Below, one piece after another: positions 1 to 5,991 of a stretch of 6,138 nt of DNA (positions within the stretch are counted from its first letter, which is position 1; each line of letters opens with the position of its first letter). The DNA comes from Bacteroidales bacterium. Its GTDB lineage: Bacteria > Bacteroidota > Bacteroidia > Bacteroidales > UBA7960. The DNA lies in the NCBI GenBank assembly GCA_003553005.1, contig PUPG01000046.1, positions 1 through 6,138 on the forward strand. Reading direction: 5' to 3'. Under the pieces are notes generated by a model, which made no database searches, was not told where the DNA came from, and saw nothing but the letters and a program-made list of their open reading frames with translations. A program made the translations under genes and the position numbers.

Positions 1-76
1 GAAAAGGCTCCGGCTTTTTGTTTTGGGTGACCCAGGCAGGCACCTTCGTGCCGCGGGCCACAATCTTTTTTCGCAT
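1..76 (-). CDS. Possible N-terminal part of an unidentified protein, cut by the window edge
   Basis: On the minus strand an ATG at 76-74 opens a frame that stays open to the window edge, 25 codons. It reads MRKKIVARGTKVPAWVTQNK and then K, P, E, P, F. The residue mix, with a Lys/Arg-rich start, looks protein-like, but I do not recognise a family. The same frame is open upstream of the ATG as far as a TGA near position 118. It lies downstream of the zinc-ribbon gene on the same strand with a gap of about 116 bases, so it could be a further gene of that unit. No TAnnTTTG promoter or Shine-Dalgarno sequence is visible ahead of it. A plus-strand frame (2-196) is also open here, so chance cannot be excluded. 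Low confidence. Confidence 0.25.
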   Translation of the reverse strand, partial: MRKKIVARGTKVPAWVTQNKKPEPF

Positions 77-192
77 CAGCGCATTGTGATTTTCCAGTGG
101 CTGAGGTCGTTTGTCAATTCATGGCGGACAATGGCATTGCCCGGCAAAGCAGTGCTGACAGGAAACGCGTATCGCGGTCCATTGACATCACA

Positions 193-1062
193 CTAAACTT
201 CCATGTGTTCTTTCACGCGCTCCACGATTTCGTCGTCGATGAGGACGCGTCCACAGTATTCGCACACGATGATCTTCTTATGCAGCCGGATGTCGAGGTG
301 ACGTTGCGGGGGAATCTTGTTAAAGCAGCCGCCACAAGCATCTCTTTCCACGGGGACCACGGCAAGGCCATTGCGGGCATTGTCGCGGATGCGCTGATAG
401 GCATTCAGCAAACGTTCCTCAATCTTGTCCTGCTGCTCCTTGGCCTTTTCCTCCAGCACCGCTTCATCCTTCTCCGTTTCCGCTACGATGTCGTTGAGCT
501 CAGCATTTTTGGCCTCCAGGTCCTTTTGCCGCTCTTCCAGTTCGGCCTCCACCTCTTTGACCAGCTCCTGCTTGTTCTCCACCTCGGCTGCAAACTCTTT
601 CATTTTCTTTTCCGCAAGCTGGGCTTCCAGTGTTTGGTATTCGATCTCCTTGGACAAGGAGTCATACTCCCGGTTATTGCGCACATTCATCTGCTGTGCC
701 TCATACTTTTTAATCAGCTCCAGGCTTTCCTGTGCGGCAATTTTCTTGTTGGATATTTCCGTTTCCAGCTCCTGGATCTCGTGGTTAAACTTTTCGAGAC
801 GGGTTTCCAGTCCGGCAATCACATCTTCCAGGTCCTGCACCTCCAGGGGCAACTCGCCACGCACGCTGCGAAGCCTGTCGATTTTAAAGTCGATGGTCTG
901 CAGGGTATAGAGTGAGGTCAATTTGCTTTTTACCGTCTTTTCAATGCTGTCTTCGGTAGCAGTCTCAGGCACCTGCACGGGAGAACCTTCCGTTCCGGTG
1001 CTGGGATTGATCATCTTTTCTGCTTCTTTTTCTTTTTTTGCAGTCTTCTTTTGCTTGGCCAT
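193..1062 (-). CDS. Coiled-coil protein with C-terminal C4 zinc ribbon (DUF164/CT398-like family)
   Basis: The product is 289 residues. Residues about 45-225 are rich in Glu, Lys, Gln and Leu with heptad-like spacing, the pattern of a long helical coiled coil. The C-terminus holds a zinc ribbon: C243-GG-C246, then 20 residues, then C267-EY-C270, so four cysteines that can bind one zinc. This order (helical hairpin, then C4 zinc ribbon) is that of the conserved bacterial zinc-ribbon proteins once called DUF164; the exact role is not established, and nucleic-acid or protein binding is usually assumed. The part that looks like the family core begins near residue 43 (KSKLTSLYTLQTIDFKIDRL). The first 40 or so residues are an extra, low-complexity tail, Lys/Glu-rich and then Ser/Thr/Pro-rich. 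The ATG at 1062 is preferred; an alternative Met is at residue 17. It lies 152 bases downstream of the NIF3-like gene on the same strand and is probably cotranscribed with it. No signal peptide, so cytoplasmic. Confidence 0.85.
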   Translation of the reverse strand: MAKQKKTAKKEKEAEKMINPSTGTEGSPVQVPETATEDSIEKTVKSKLTSLYTLQTIDFKIDRLRSVRGELPLEVQDLEDVIAGLETRLEKFNHEIQELETEISNKKIAAQESLELIKKYEAQQMNVRNNREYDSLSKEIEYQTLEAQLAEKKMKEFAAEVENKQELVKEVEAELEERQKDLEAKNAELNDIVAETEKDEAVLEEKAKEQQDKIEERLLNAYQRIRDNARNGLAVVPVERDACGGCFNKIPPQRHLDIRLHKKIIVCEYCGRVLIDDEIVERVKEHMEV

Positions 1063-1214
1063 AAAATATCTGTGGTTTTTCAGTGATTATCGAATGCGGT
1101 CATTGCCTGTTTTCTGGACTTTACCGGAAACCTGCATGCCTGTTTTATTGCAGGACTGTTGCCCGGATCGGCCTGTAACCGGTAATTGAGCCGGGCACCA
1201 ATGCAATCCGGAGA

Positions 1215-2309
1215 TCAGAAGTACCTGACTGGGTTGGTATTTACCTCAGAAATCAGGACGGCAAAGTTAAGCATTTTTTTCTGAATGATATCACGGATCA
1301 ACTCCTTTGTATGTTGCTCAGTTTCATAATGTCCGGCATCCACGAGCAAGATTTTCCCGGCATTGTCCAAAAACTGATGATATTTGAGATCGGCGGTAAC
1401 AAAGGCCTGGGCACCAGCTTTGCGCGCATCGCCAATCAAGAAGGCACCAGAACCACCACACAACGCTACTTTTTTGATCATCTCCCCGGTAGCTTCGGTA
1501 TGCCGCAACACGGGCGTTTCCAGTTGTTCTTTTACCCTGTGGAGGAAATTTTCCGGCGAAACAGGTTCGTCATATTCGCCGATCATTCCGGAACCTACGC
1601 GGTCGTATACATTCTCCAGTGCATACACGTCATACGCCACTTCTTCGTAAGGGTGGGCATCGTGCATGGCCTGGATGACCTTTGCCTGCTGGTGGACCGG
1701 GAAGATGGTTTCGACGCGCTCCTCTTTCTCGTAATGCAACTCGCTGATGCTTCCCACAAAGGGGTTGGTCCCCTCACCTGCCCGGAAAGAGCCCCGGCCC
1801 TCGAGGTTGAAGCTGCAGCAGTCATAGTCGCCAATGTGGCCGGCCCCCGCTTCAAAAAGCGCCGCACGCAGCTTGTCTGCGTGGTCTGTGGGACAAAAGG
1901 TAACGAGCTTTTTCAGCATCCCGGATGCCGGTTTCAGGATGCGCAGGTTTTCCAGTCCAAGTTTTTCGGCCAGCCGCCTATTGACCCCGTAAAGGCTGTT
2001 GTCAATATTGGTGTGTACGGATACGACAGCGATCTGTAGCCGGATGGCCTCACTGACCATTTGTTCGGTGGGGGTGCCGCCTGCAATGCGTTTGAGTCCG
2101 TCAAAGATCAACGGGTGATGCGTGATGACCAGGTCACACGCTTTCTCTGCTGCCTCTTTGAGCACGTCGGGTGTCAGTTCCAGGGTCAGCAGTGCCCGGT
2201 GCACTTCGCGTTCCGGATCGCCGATCTGGATGCCAGAGTTGTCATAGCTTTCCTGCCAACTGAAAGGTGCTGACTGGTGAATGAGGTCGACAATCTGTTT
2301 TAGCTTCAT
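1215..2309 (-). CDS. NIF3-like dinuclear metal-centre protein (YqfO/YbgI type, with inserted PII-like domain)
   Basis: The product is 364 residues from the ATG at 2309. It has the metal-binding positions of the NIF3 family: H64-H65 in ITHHPLIF, D102 in SVHTNIDNS, and H327 with E331 in DAGHYETEQ, which match the ligands known in E. coli YbgI. Residues about 125-235 are an insert resembling the PII-like domain of the longer YqfO form (ending with HPYEEVAYDVYAL), and the length fits that form (about 370 residues). Members form toroidal hexamers with two metal ions per subunit. They are sometimes annotated as GTP cyclohydrolase I type 2, but the true substrate is uncertain. The frame is open 22 codons further upstream to a GTG at 2375, but a TTG-N22-TAATTTTG promoter lies inside that stretch and the family N-terminus begins at MKLKQIVDLI, so 2309 is chosen. 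It is divergent from lpxK and upstream of the zinc-ribbon gene. Confidence 0.92.
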   Translation of the reverse strand: MKLKQIVDLIHQSAPFSWQESYDNSGIQIGDPEREVHRALLTLELTPDVLKEAAEKACDLVITHHPLIFDGLKRIAGGTPTEQMVSEAIRLQIAVVSVHTNIDNSLYGVNRRLAEKLGLENLRILKPASGMLKKLVTFCPTDHADKLRAALFEAGAGHIGDYDCCSFNLEGRGSFRAGEGTNPFVGSISELHYEKEERVETIFPVHQQAKVIQAMHDAHPYEEVAYDVYALENVYDRVGSGMIGEYDEPVSPENFLHRVKEQLETPVLRHTEATGEMIKKVALCGGSGAFLIGDARKAGAQAFVTADLKYHQFLDNAGKILLVDAGHYETEQHTKELIRDIIQKKMLNFAVLISEVNTNPVRYF

Positions 2310-2344
2310 GGGTATATGGTTTTGTGACCTGCTTGCCGCATAGT

Positions 2345-2377
2345 CAAAATTACGTTTTTTTATCCAGGACATCACAA
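2345..2377 (-). promoter_or_regulatory. Bacteroidota-type promoter for the NIF3-like gene
   Basis: On the minus strand, TTG (2377-2375) is followed after 22 bases by TAATTTTG (2352-2345), a full match to the TAnnTTTG -7 element of Bacteroidota. Transcription would begin near 2340, giving a leader of about 30 bases before the ATG at 2309. This also argues against the upstream GTG start at 2375. The assignment rests on consensus matching only. Confidence 0.6.
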
Positions 2378-2478
2378 TGAACCCGCACGATTCTCAAGCT
2401 GGGTCGGGCATAAAAAGGCGAATGACACAGGATGATTGTTTTATCGCAAAATCATACTATCACACAAAAATAAATATT

Positions 2479-2486
2479 TACCTTTG
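2479..2486 (+). promoter_or_regulatory. Possible -7 element (TACCTTTG) immediately before lpxK
   Basis: TACCTTTG matches TAnnTTTG exactly and ends four bases before the lpxK ATG at 2491. If it is used, transcription would begin at or within a base or two of the start codon. No TTG lies at the usual 19-23 base distance upstream (that stretch reads ATCATACTAT); the nearest, at 2436-2438, is 40 bases away. The match could be chance in an A/T-rich spacer. Confidence 0.4.
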
Positions 2487-2490
2487 AAGC

Positions 2491-3552
2491 ATGAACTGGC
2501 TTCGGGTATTGTTACTGCCTTTTGCTTTCCTTTACGGAATTGGTGTTTGGTTTCGCAACCTCTTGTTTGACTGGGGGGTATTGCCTTCCGAGTCATTTGA
2601 CATTCCCGTAATCAGCATTGGCAACCTGAGTGCAGGTGGTGCTGGCAAGACCCCACACGCAGAATACCTGGTCCGGCTGCTGAAGGACCAATTCGTGGTT
2701 GCTGTGCTGAGTCGTGGTTATAAAAGAAAAACAAAAGGATACCGCCTGGCTCAGGGTGATTCCACGGCCAGGGAGGTGGGTGATGAGCCCCTGCAAATGA
2801 GCCGGAAGTTTCCGGATATCCTTGTGGCAGTGGATGAAAAGCGGCGGCGCGGCATCCATCGCCTGCTCAGGGATCACCCTGAGGTCAACCTGGTGATCCT
2901 GGACGACGCATTTCAGCACAGGTATGTGCGGGCAGGACTGAACCTCTTGCTTACCGGGTATTACAATCCTTTTTTTAATAACTTTTTGCTGCCTGTGGGC
3001 AACTTGCGGGAGGCCAAGTTCCGCGCAAAAAGAGCCGATGCGGTGATCGTGACCAAGACGCCAAAAGTATTTTCCCCGCTCGACCGGCGATTCTTCCTGA
3101 AAAAACTAAACCCTTACCGGTTAAAAAAAGTGTACTTTTCCAAGCTGACCTATCAGCCCTGGTTGCCTTTGAAGCCGGAAATGCCTGCTCCTCCGGATAG
3201 CAAGCCCAAGACCATTTTCCTGCTTACGGGCATTGCCCGCACGGAAGCCCTGGAGGAGCATCTGAAAACGCGCTGCAAAGACCTGTTTGTCCACAAGTAC
3301 CGCGACCACCACCAGTTTACCCCGGCAAACCTCAAAAAGCTGCAGGCACATTTCCACAAAACGATTGGGGATAAAGTGGTGATTACCACCGAAAAGGACG
3401 CGATGCGCCTGTATGATTCCAGCCTATCAGCATACATCGACGACCTGCCCATATACTACATCCCGGTAAAGGTCGTCTTCCAGGATCAGGACAAACAAAA
3501 ATTTGACCGCATGATCTTCCGTTTTCTCGAACGGTTTGCGGATCAACAATGA
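2491..3552 (+). CDS. lpxK: Tetraacyldisaccharide 4'-kinase (lipid A synthesis)
   Basis: LpxK phosphorylates the 4' position of the tetraacylated disaccharide 1-phosphate with ATP, giving lipid IVA, at the inner face of the cytoplasmic membrane. The product is 353 residues, usual for the family. Residues 4-25 are hydrophobic (LRVLLLPFAFLYGIGVWFRN), the membrane-anchoring N-terminal helix. The P-loop is G44NLSAGGAGKT54. Further family motifs follow: VLSRGYKRK (72-80), VGDEPLQ (96-102) with D98 at the place of the catalytic Asp, LDDAFQHR (137-144), NLRE (171-174), RDHHQFT (271-277) with the conserved His pair, and TTEKD (299-303). All key positions are present, so it should be active. The ATG at 2491 gives the normal family N-terminus. 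There is no Shine-Dalgarno sequence. It is transcribed away from the NIF3-like gene and converges on ssb; no other lipid A gene is in the window. Confidence 0.96.
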   Translation: MNWLRVLLLPFAFLYGIGVWFRNLLFDWGVLPSESFDIPVISIGNLSAGGAGKTPHAEYLVRLLKDQFVVAVLSRGYKRKTKGYRLAQGDSTAREVGDEPLQMSRKFPDILVAVDEKRRRGIHRLLRDHPEVNLVILDDAFQHRYVRAGLNLLLTGYYNPFFNNFLLPVGNLREAKFRAKRADAVIVTKTPKVFSPLDRRFFLKKLNPYRLKKVYFSKLTYQPWLPLKPEMPAPPDSKPKTIFLLTGIARTEALEEHLKTRCKDLFVHKYRDHHQFTPANLKKLQAHFHKTIGDKVVITTEKDAMRLYDSSLSAYIDDLPIYYIPVKVVFQDQDKQKFDRMIFRFLERFADQQ

Positions 3553-3603
3553 ACCGCCCAACCCCCGGTCCTGCACCTTAACCACTTATGCCCTCAGGCC
3601 GTT

Positions 3604-3633
3604 GCGATTGCAAACCGCACTTGCTTGCATCGC
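3604..3633 (+). other. Bulged hairpin in the lpxK 3' region
   Basis: GCGATTGCAA (3604-3613) can pair with TTGCATCGC (3625-3633), nine base pairs with one bulged T and an 11-base loop. It begins 52 bases after the lpxK stop. No T tract follows, so it is not a standard intrinsic terminator; it could protect the mRNA 3' end or be chance. Confidence 0.35.
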
Positions 3634-3672
3634 CTGTAAAATGCGCGTGCACAACACGATCCGGCAACACAG

Positions 3673-3689
3673 CCGCCTGGAGAAGGCGG
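3673..3689 (+). other. Small GC-rich hairpin downstream of lpxK
   Basis: CCGCCT (3673-3678) pairs with AGGCGG (3684-3689) around a five-base loop, GGAGA. It is GC-rich but not followed by T residues. Together with the preceding bulged hairpin it is the only structure between lpxK and the ssb terminator. The 120 or so bases between lpxK and this point contain no convincing gene on either strand. Confidence 0.3.
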
Positions 3690-3727
3690 GCCGCGCGTAA
3701 ACCCACACACCGGGCGTTCACAGTCAT

Positions 3728-3777
3728 AAAAACCGCGTGCTAAGCGGAACAAAGAACGCGGGTTCCGCTTAGCACGC
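3728..3777 (-). terminator. Strong intrinsic terminator of ssb
   Basis: GCGTGCTAAGCGGAAC (3735-3750) and GTTCCGCTTAGCACGC (3762-3777) are perfect 16-bp inverted repeats with an 11-base loop. On the minus strand the stem is followed by GG and then TTTTT (plus-strand AAAAA, 3728-3732), as in a rho-independent terminator. It lies 18 bases past the ssb stop. On the plus strand no T tract follows the stem, but the long hairpin may still impede transcription coming from lpxK. Confidence 0.85.
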
Positions 3778-3795
3778 AGTTACTCGCCCAGGGGA

Positions 3796-4221
3796 TCAGA
3801 ACGGAAGATCGTCTTCTTCCGGCGGACTTGCGGGCGAAGGCGAATCCGTGGGTGGCGGACTTTGCTGTGGCGAGGACTGTTCACCGCCCTCCTTGCCACC
3901 GAGGAAGTTGATTACATCACCGACAACCTCCGTGGTATACCGTTGGTTGCCCTCCTTATCCTGGTATTGCCGGGTGCGAAGGCGCCCTTCGATGTATACC
4001 TGGCGGCCCTTGCTGAGAAATTTTTCCGCCAATTCGGCCCGGTTGCGCCAAAGCACAACCCGGTGCCACTCCGTTTTTTCTACACGCTCACCATCCTTGT
4101 CGCGATAAAATTCATTGGTAGCCACACTTAAACGGGCCATCTTGGTGCCACTTTCCATGGTCATGATCTCCGGGTCTGCACCCAGGTTGCCCACCAGAAT
4201 CACTTTGTTTACTCCTGCCAT
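3796..4221 (-). CDS. ssb: Single-stranded DNA-binding protein
   Basis: SSB coats single-stranded DNA in replication, recombination and repair and recruits partners through its C-terminal tail. The product is 141 residues. Residues 1-108 form the OB fold, with [14 protein letters not shown] (5-18), TEWHRVVLW (50-58) carrying W52 and W58, and [13 protein letters not shown] flexible linker rich in Pro, Ser and Gln follows (about 112-134), and the protein ends in EEDDLPF, the acidic tip with terminal Pro-Phe that binds partner proteins. It is shorter than E. coli SSB (178 residues) mainly because of the linker. The ATG at 4221 gives the standard N-terminus. The leader has no Shine-Dalgarno sequence. 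It is downstream of mutY on the same strand, 183 bases away, with a possible promoter of its own and a strong terminator just past the stop. Confidence 0.97.
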   Translation of the reverse strand: MAGVNKVILVGNLGADPEIMTMESGTKMARLSVATNEFYRDKDGERVEKTEWHRVVLWRNRAELAEKFLSKGRQVYIEGRLRTRQYQDKEGNQRYTTEVVGDVINFLGGKEGGEQSSPQQSPPPTDSPSPASPPEEDDLPF

Positions 4222-4258
4222 AATGTCTTTTTTTGGGGTTTTTAATTGATATTCTTCG

Positions 4259-4290
4259 CTAAATTAATTTATTTTTTATTCTAGCGCAAA
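4259..4290 (-). promoter_or_regulatory. Possible ssb promoter
   Basis: On the minus strand TTTG (4290-4287) is followed after 20 bases by TAATTTAG (4266-4259), which differs from TAnnTTTG at one position. The spacing is right, and the start site would lie about 30 bases before the ssb ATG at 4221. The surroundings are strongly A/T-rich, which makes chance matches more likely. Confidence 0.4.
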
Positions 4291-4309
4291 TTTTTGTTTT
4301 GAATTGGCG

Positions 4310-4358
4310 CGTTTATGTCGTTAAACGTATCCACCGGGGGATATATCTTTAACCCGGT
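4310..4358. other. Two small hairpins in the mutY-ssb gap
   Basis: CGTTTA (4310-4315) pairs with TAAACG (4322-4327) around a six-base loop, and ACCGGG (4333-4338) pairs with CCCGGT (4353-4358) around a 14-base loop that contains the palindrome GATATATC. Neither is followed by a T tract on the minus strand. They may slow or process a mutY-ssb transcript, or be chance. Apart from these and the possible ssb promoter, I see nothing in 4222-4404. Confidence 0.25.
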
Positions 4359-4404
4359 CCGCCAGTCAATGTGTCCTTCACCCTGTTTGCCGGGAAAACC
4401 GTCG

Positions 4405-5472
4405 TTACAGGTGCTCCCGGAGAAAGCGGTCGATGAGCCTGGACTTAGCCATTCGATCGAACGCTTTGGGTGTGGTACAAAGATACAGTCCTTGCAGCAC
4501 GTTGGAAACCCAATTGTCGACATCCACAAAATAGAACCACGCGTGAATGGTTTGGTGGGTGAGTTGATGTTTCATGGCGACCGGCAGGGGGTTGAGGTGG
4601 TTGGCTTTCACCCCGGGCAGCAATTCGGCAAATCCGGGATTGGCAAGCAGCTCCGAGGCCGGCAAATGCCTTTCAGCCTCCAATAAAGGAAACTCATACA
4701 TATGCTGCCAGATTCCTTCCTGCTTGCGTTGCTGCACCAGAAAACAGGGGACCGCCTGATCGCCCGTCCGCACATAAAAGTAATGAAAATACCGTTTACG
4801 GGGAGGCTTGCGAATGCTTTTCCGGGGCAGTTGTTCGACCAGGCCGGATTGCAAGGCCAGGCAATGTTCCCGGAAGACACACCCGGAGCACAAGGGGTTC
4901 CTTGGCTTGCACACCAGCGACCCGAAGTCCATCATCGCCTGGTTGAAGTCGCCCGGACAGCAGGACGGGATCAACTGCCGGGCCGTTTGCTCAAAGGTCC
5001 TTTTCCCCCGTGTCGTATTCTGCTTCTCCTCGATGGCATAGATCCTGGCGAGCACACGCATCACGTTGCCATCCACGGCCGGCACGGCTTCGTTGAACGC
5101 AATGGAAGCGATGGCTGCCGCGGTATAAGGACCTATACCCTTGATCTTCAAAAGCTCCTGGCTTGACCCTGGCAATTGGCCCCCAAGGGATGCCACAAGT
5201 TGCCGGGCCGCAGCGTGGAGGTTCCTGGCCCGGGAATAGTAGCCCAGCCCCTGCCACAATCGCAGCACCTGCTCTTCCGGCGCGGCGGCCAGGGCGCGTG
5301 CATCCGGGAACGCATCCAAAAAACGGAAATAGTAGGGCAAGCCTTGGTCCATCCGGGTTTGCTGCAAGATCACCTCGGAGATCCAGACCGCATACGGATC
5401 CCTTTCTGTGCGCCAGGGCAAATCCCGGCCGTTTTTCTCATACCAGGCTAATAAAATTTCTGCAAAATCCAT
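4405..5472 (-). CDS. mutY: A/G-specific adenine DNA glycosylase
   Basis: MutY removes adenine mispaired with 8-oxoguanine or guanine, the first step of base excision repair at those sites. The product is 355 residues from the ATG at 5472. Catalytic Glu is E33 in SEVILQQTR (32-40). The helix-hairpin-helix is LLKIKGIGPYTAAAI (107-121), followed by the catalytic Asp D134 in VPAVDGNVMRV. The iron-sulfur motif is complete: C188-x6-C195-x2-C198-x5-C204. Residues about 235-355 form the NUDIX-like C-terminal domain that reads 8-oxoguanine, with QEGIWQHMYEFPLLE near its start. The frame remains open upstream to a TTG at 5514, but the family N-terminus (FAEILLAWYEKNGRDLPWR) starts at 5472, so that ATG is chosen. 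It is divergent from the HU gene and upstream of ssb; both neighbours act on DNA. No Shine-Dalgarno sequence is present. Confidence 0.96.
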   Translation of the reverse strand: MDFAEILLAWYEKNGRDLPWRTERDPYAVWISEVILQQTRMDQGLPYYFRFLDAFPDARALAAAPEEQVLRLWQGLGYYSRARNLHAAARQLVASLGGQLPGSSQELLKIKGIGPYTAAAIASIAFNEAVPAVDGNVMRVLARIYAIEEKQNTTRGKRTFEQTARQLIPSCCPGDFNQAMMDFGSLVCKPRNPLCSGCVFREHCLALQSGLVEQLPRKSIRKPPRKRYFHYFYVRTGDQAVPCFLVQQRKQEGIWQHMYEFPLLEAERHLPASELLANPGFAELLPGVKANHLNPLPVAMKHQLTHQTIHAWFYFVDVDNWVSNVLQGLYLCTTPKAFDRMAKSRLIDRFLREHL

Positions 5473-5547
5473 CTTTCCGGCTTTCCGGGAATAATCCCAG
5501 TGCAAAGTAAGCAAAAGAGCGTAAACCGTTGAAGGAAAAATAATTAA

Positions 5548-5582
5548 TTTGTTTTCAGATAATCAGAAAAACCTTATCTTTG
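5548..5582 (+). promoter_or_regulatory. Bacteroidota-type promoter for the HU gene
   Basis: TTTG (5548-5551) is followed after 23 bases by TATCTTTG (5575-5582), a full match to TAnnTTTG with spacing inside the accepted range. Transcription would begin near 5588, giving a leader of about 55 bases. That leader is A-rich and lacks a Shine-Dalgarno sequence, as is usual for well-translated genes in this phylum. Confidence 0.7.
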
Positions 5583-5642
5583 CAACCTTAAACAAGGTAA
5601 AAACTCAACATAAATCCCTTATAACCAAAAAAGTAAAGAATT

Positions 5643-5930
5643 ATGACGAAAGCTGAAATCGTTAACGAAATTGCCAACAAGACGGGCATTGAAAAGGTAA
5701 CCGTACAAGCGACCGTAGAAGCTTTTATGGGTACTGTGAAGAATGCACTTGTTAAAGGAGAAAATGTTTACCTCAGGGGTTTTGGTAGCTTCATCATCAA
5801 GGAGAGGGCAGAAAAAACCGGCAGGAATATCTCCAAGAACACGACCATCATCATTCCTGCGCATTGCATTCCGGCATTCAAACCGGCCAAGGAGTTTGTA
5901 AGCGAAGTCAAGGCGTCAGTTAAGCCCTAA
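5643..5930 (+). CDS. HU-family DNA-binding protein
   Basis: HU proteins are small dimeric nucleoid proteins that bend and compact DNA. The product is 95 residues, typical length. The two N-terminal helices are MTKAEIVNEIANKTGI and the stretch VQATVEAFMGTVKNALVKG (21-39). The beta core carries the signature G46FGSF50. The DNA-embracing arm is residues about 54-78 (GRNISKNTTIIIPA), with R61 and the Pro at 72 where HU inserts a proline between base pairs. The C-terminal helix follows FKPAKEF (79-85). A single Cys at position 75 lies in the arm, where Asn is common in Bacteroidota relatives as I recall them. HU and IHF subunits cannot be told apart with certainty, so no symbol is given. It has its own promoter, and a hairpin covers its stop codon. 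It is divergent from mutY, with a 170-base gap, and is followed after 61 bases by the small basic gene, possibly cotranscribed. Confidence 0.96.
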   Translation: MTKAEIVNEIANKTGIEKVTVQATVEAFMGTVKNALVKGENVYLRGFGSFIIKERAEKTGRNISKNTTIIIPAHCIPAFKPAKEFVSEVKASVKP

Positions 5931-5944
5931 TCCTTGTTGATTAG
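5927..5944 (+). other. Hairpin covering the HU stop codon
   Basis: CTAATC (5927-5932) pairs perfectly with GATTAG (5939-5944) around the loop CTTGTT. The left arm contains the HU stop codon (TAA, 5928-5930). It is only six base pairs, A/T-rich, and has no following T tract, so it is a weak terminator at best; it might instead serve to process or attenuate the transcript ahead of the small downstream gene. Confidence 0.3.
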
Positions 5945-5979
5945 CCAAACTGATCGCCAGTCAATCAATAAAAATTTAT

Positions 5980-5985
5980 AGGAGA
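5980..5985 (+). promoter_or_regulatory. Shine-Dalgarno sequence of the small basic gene
   Basis: AGGAGA lies six bases ahead of the ATG at 5992, and its AGGAG matches the anti-Shine-Dalgarno end of 16S rRNA. None of the other genes in the window has such a match. In Bacteroidota this signal is generally little used, so its presence here is unusual and also fixes the start of this short gene. Confidence 0.7.
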
Positions 5986-5991
5986 AATCAT

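Noticed and set aside
1..20. AAAAG/CTTTT dyad at the left edge, considered as a terminator
   Set aside because: Only five base pairs, mostly A-T, and cut off by the window edge.
97..915. Long plus-strand open frame (272 codons), Leu/Phe-rich and membrane-like
   Set aside because: It is antisense to the zinc-ribbon gene. Glu/Lys-rich coiled-coil codons read backwards give Leu and Phe, which explains both its length and its hydrophobic look.
1131..1196. Inverted repeats CCTGCA/TGCAGG (1131-1154) and GCCCGG/CCGGGC (1161-1196) between the NIF3-like and zinc-ribbon genes, considered as a terminator
   Set aside because: Each stem is six base pairs with a long loop (12 and 24 bases), and neither is followed by a T tract on the minus strand.
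1311..2039. Plus-strand open frame of 242 codons
   Set aside because: Antisense to the NIF3-like gene, whose metal-binding motifs are intact; the product has no recognisable motif.
3553..3795. Repeat-rich convergent gap considered as a mobile-element remnant or attachment site
   Set aside because: There is no transposase fragment, no target duplication, and no tRNA; the main repeat is explained as the ssb terminator.
4315..4686. Plus-strand frame beginning in the mutY-ssb gap
   Set aside because: Most of it is antisense to the 3' end of mutY, and the gap part shows no promoter or known motif.
4702..5166. Plus-strand open frame of 154 codons
   Set aside because: Antisense to mutY across its helix-hairpin-helix and iron-sulfur regions; no family resemblance.
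5503..5510. TTACTTTG on the minus strand as a mutY -7 element
   Set aside because: It has one mismatch to TAnnTTTG and no TTG at the right distance upstream. Its position would suit the ATG at 5472, but the evidence is too thin to list it.
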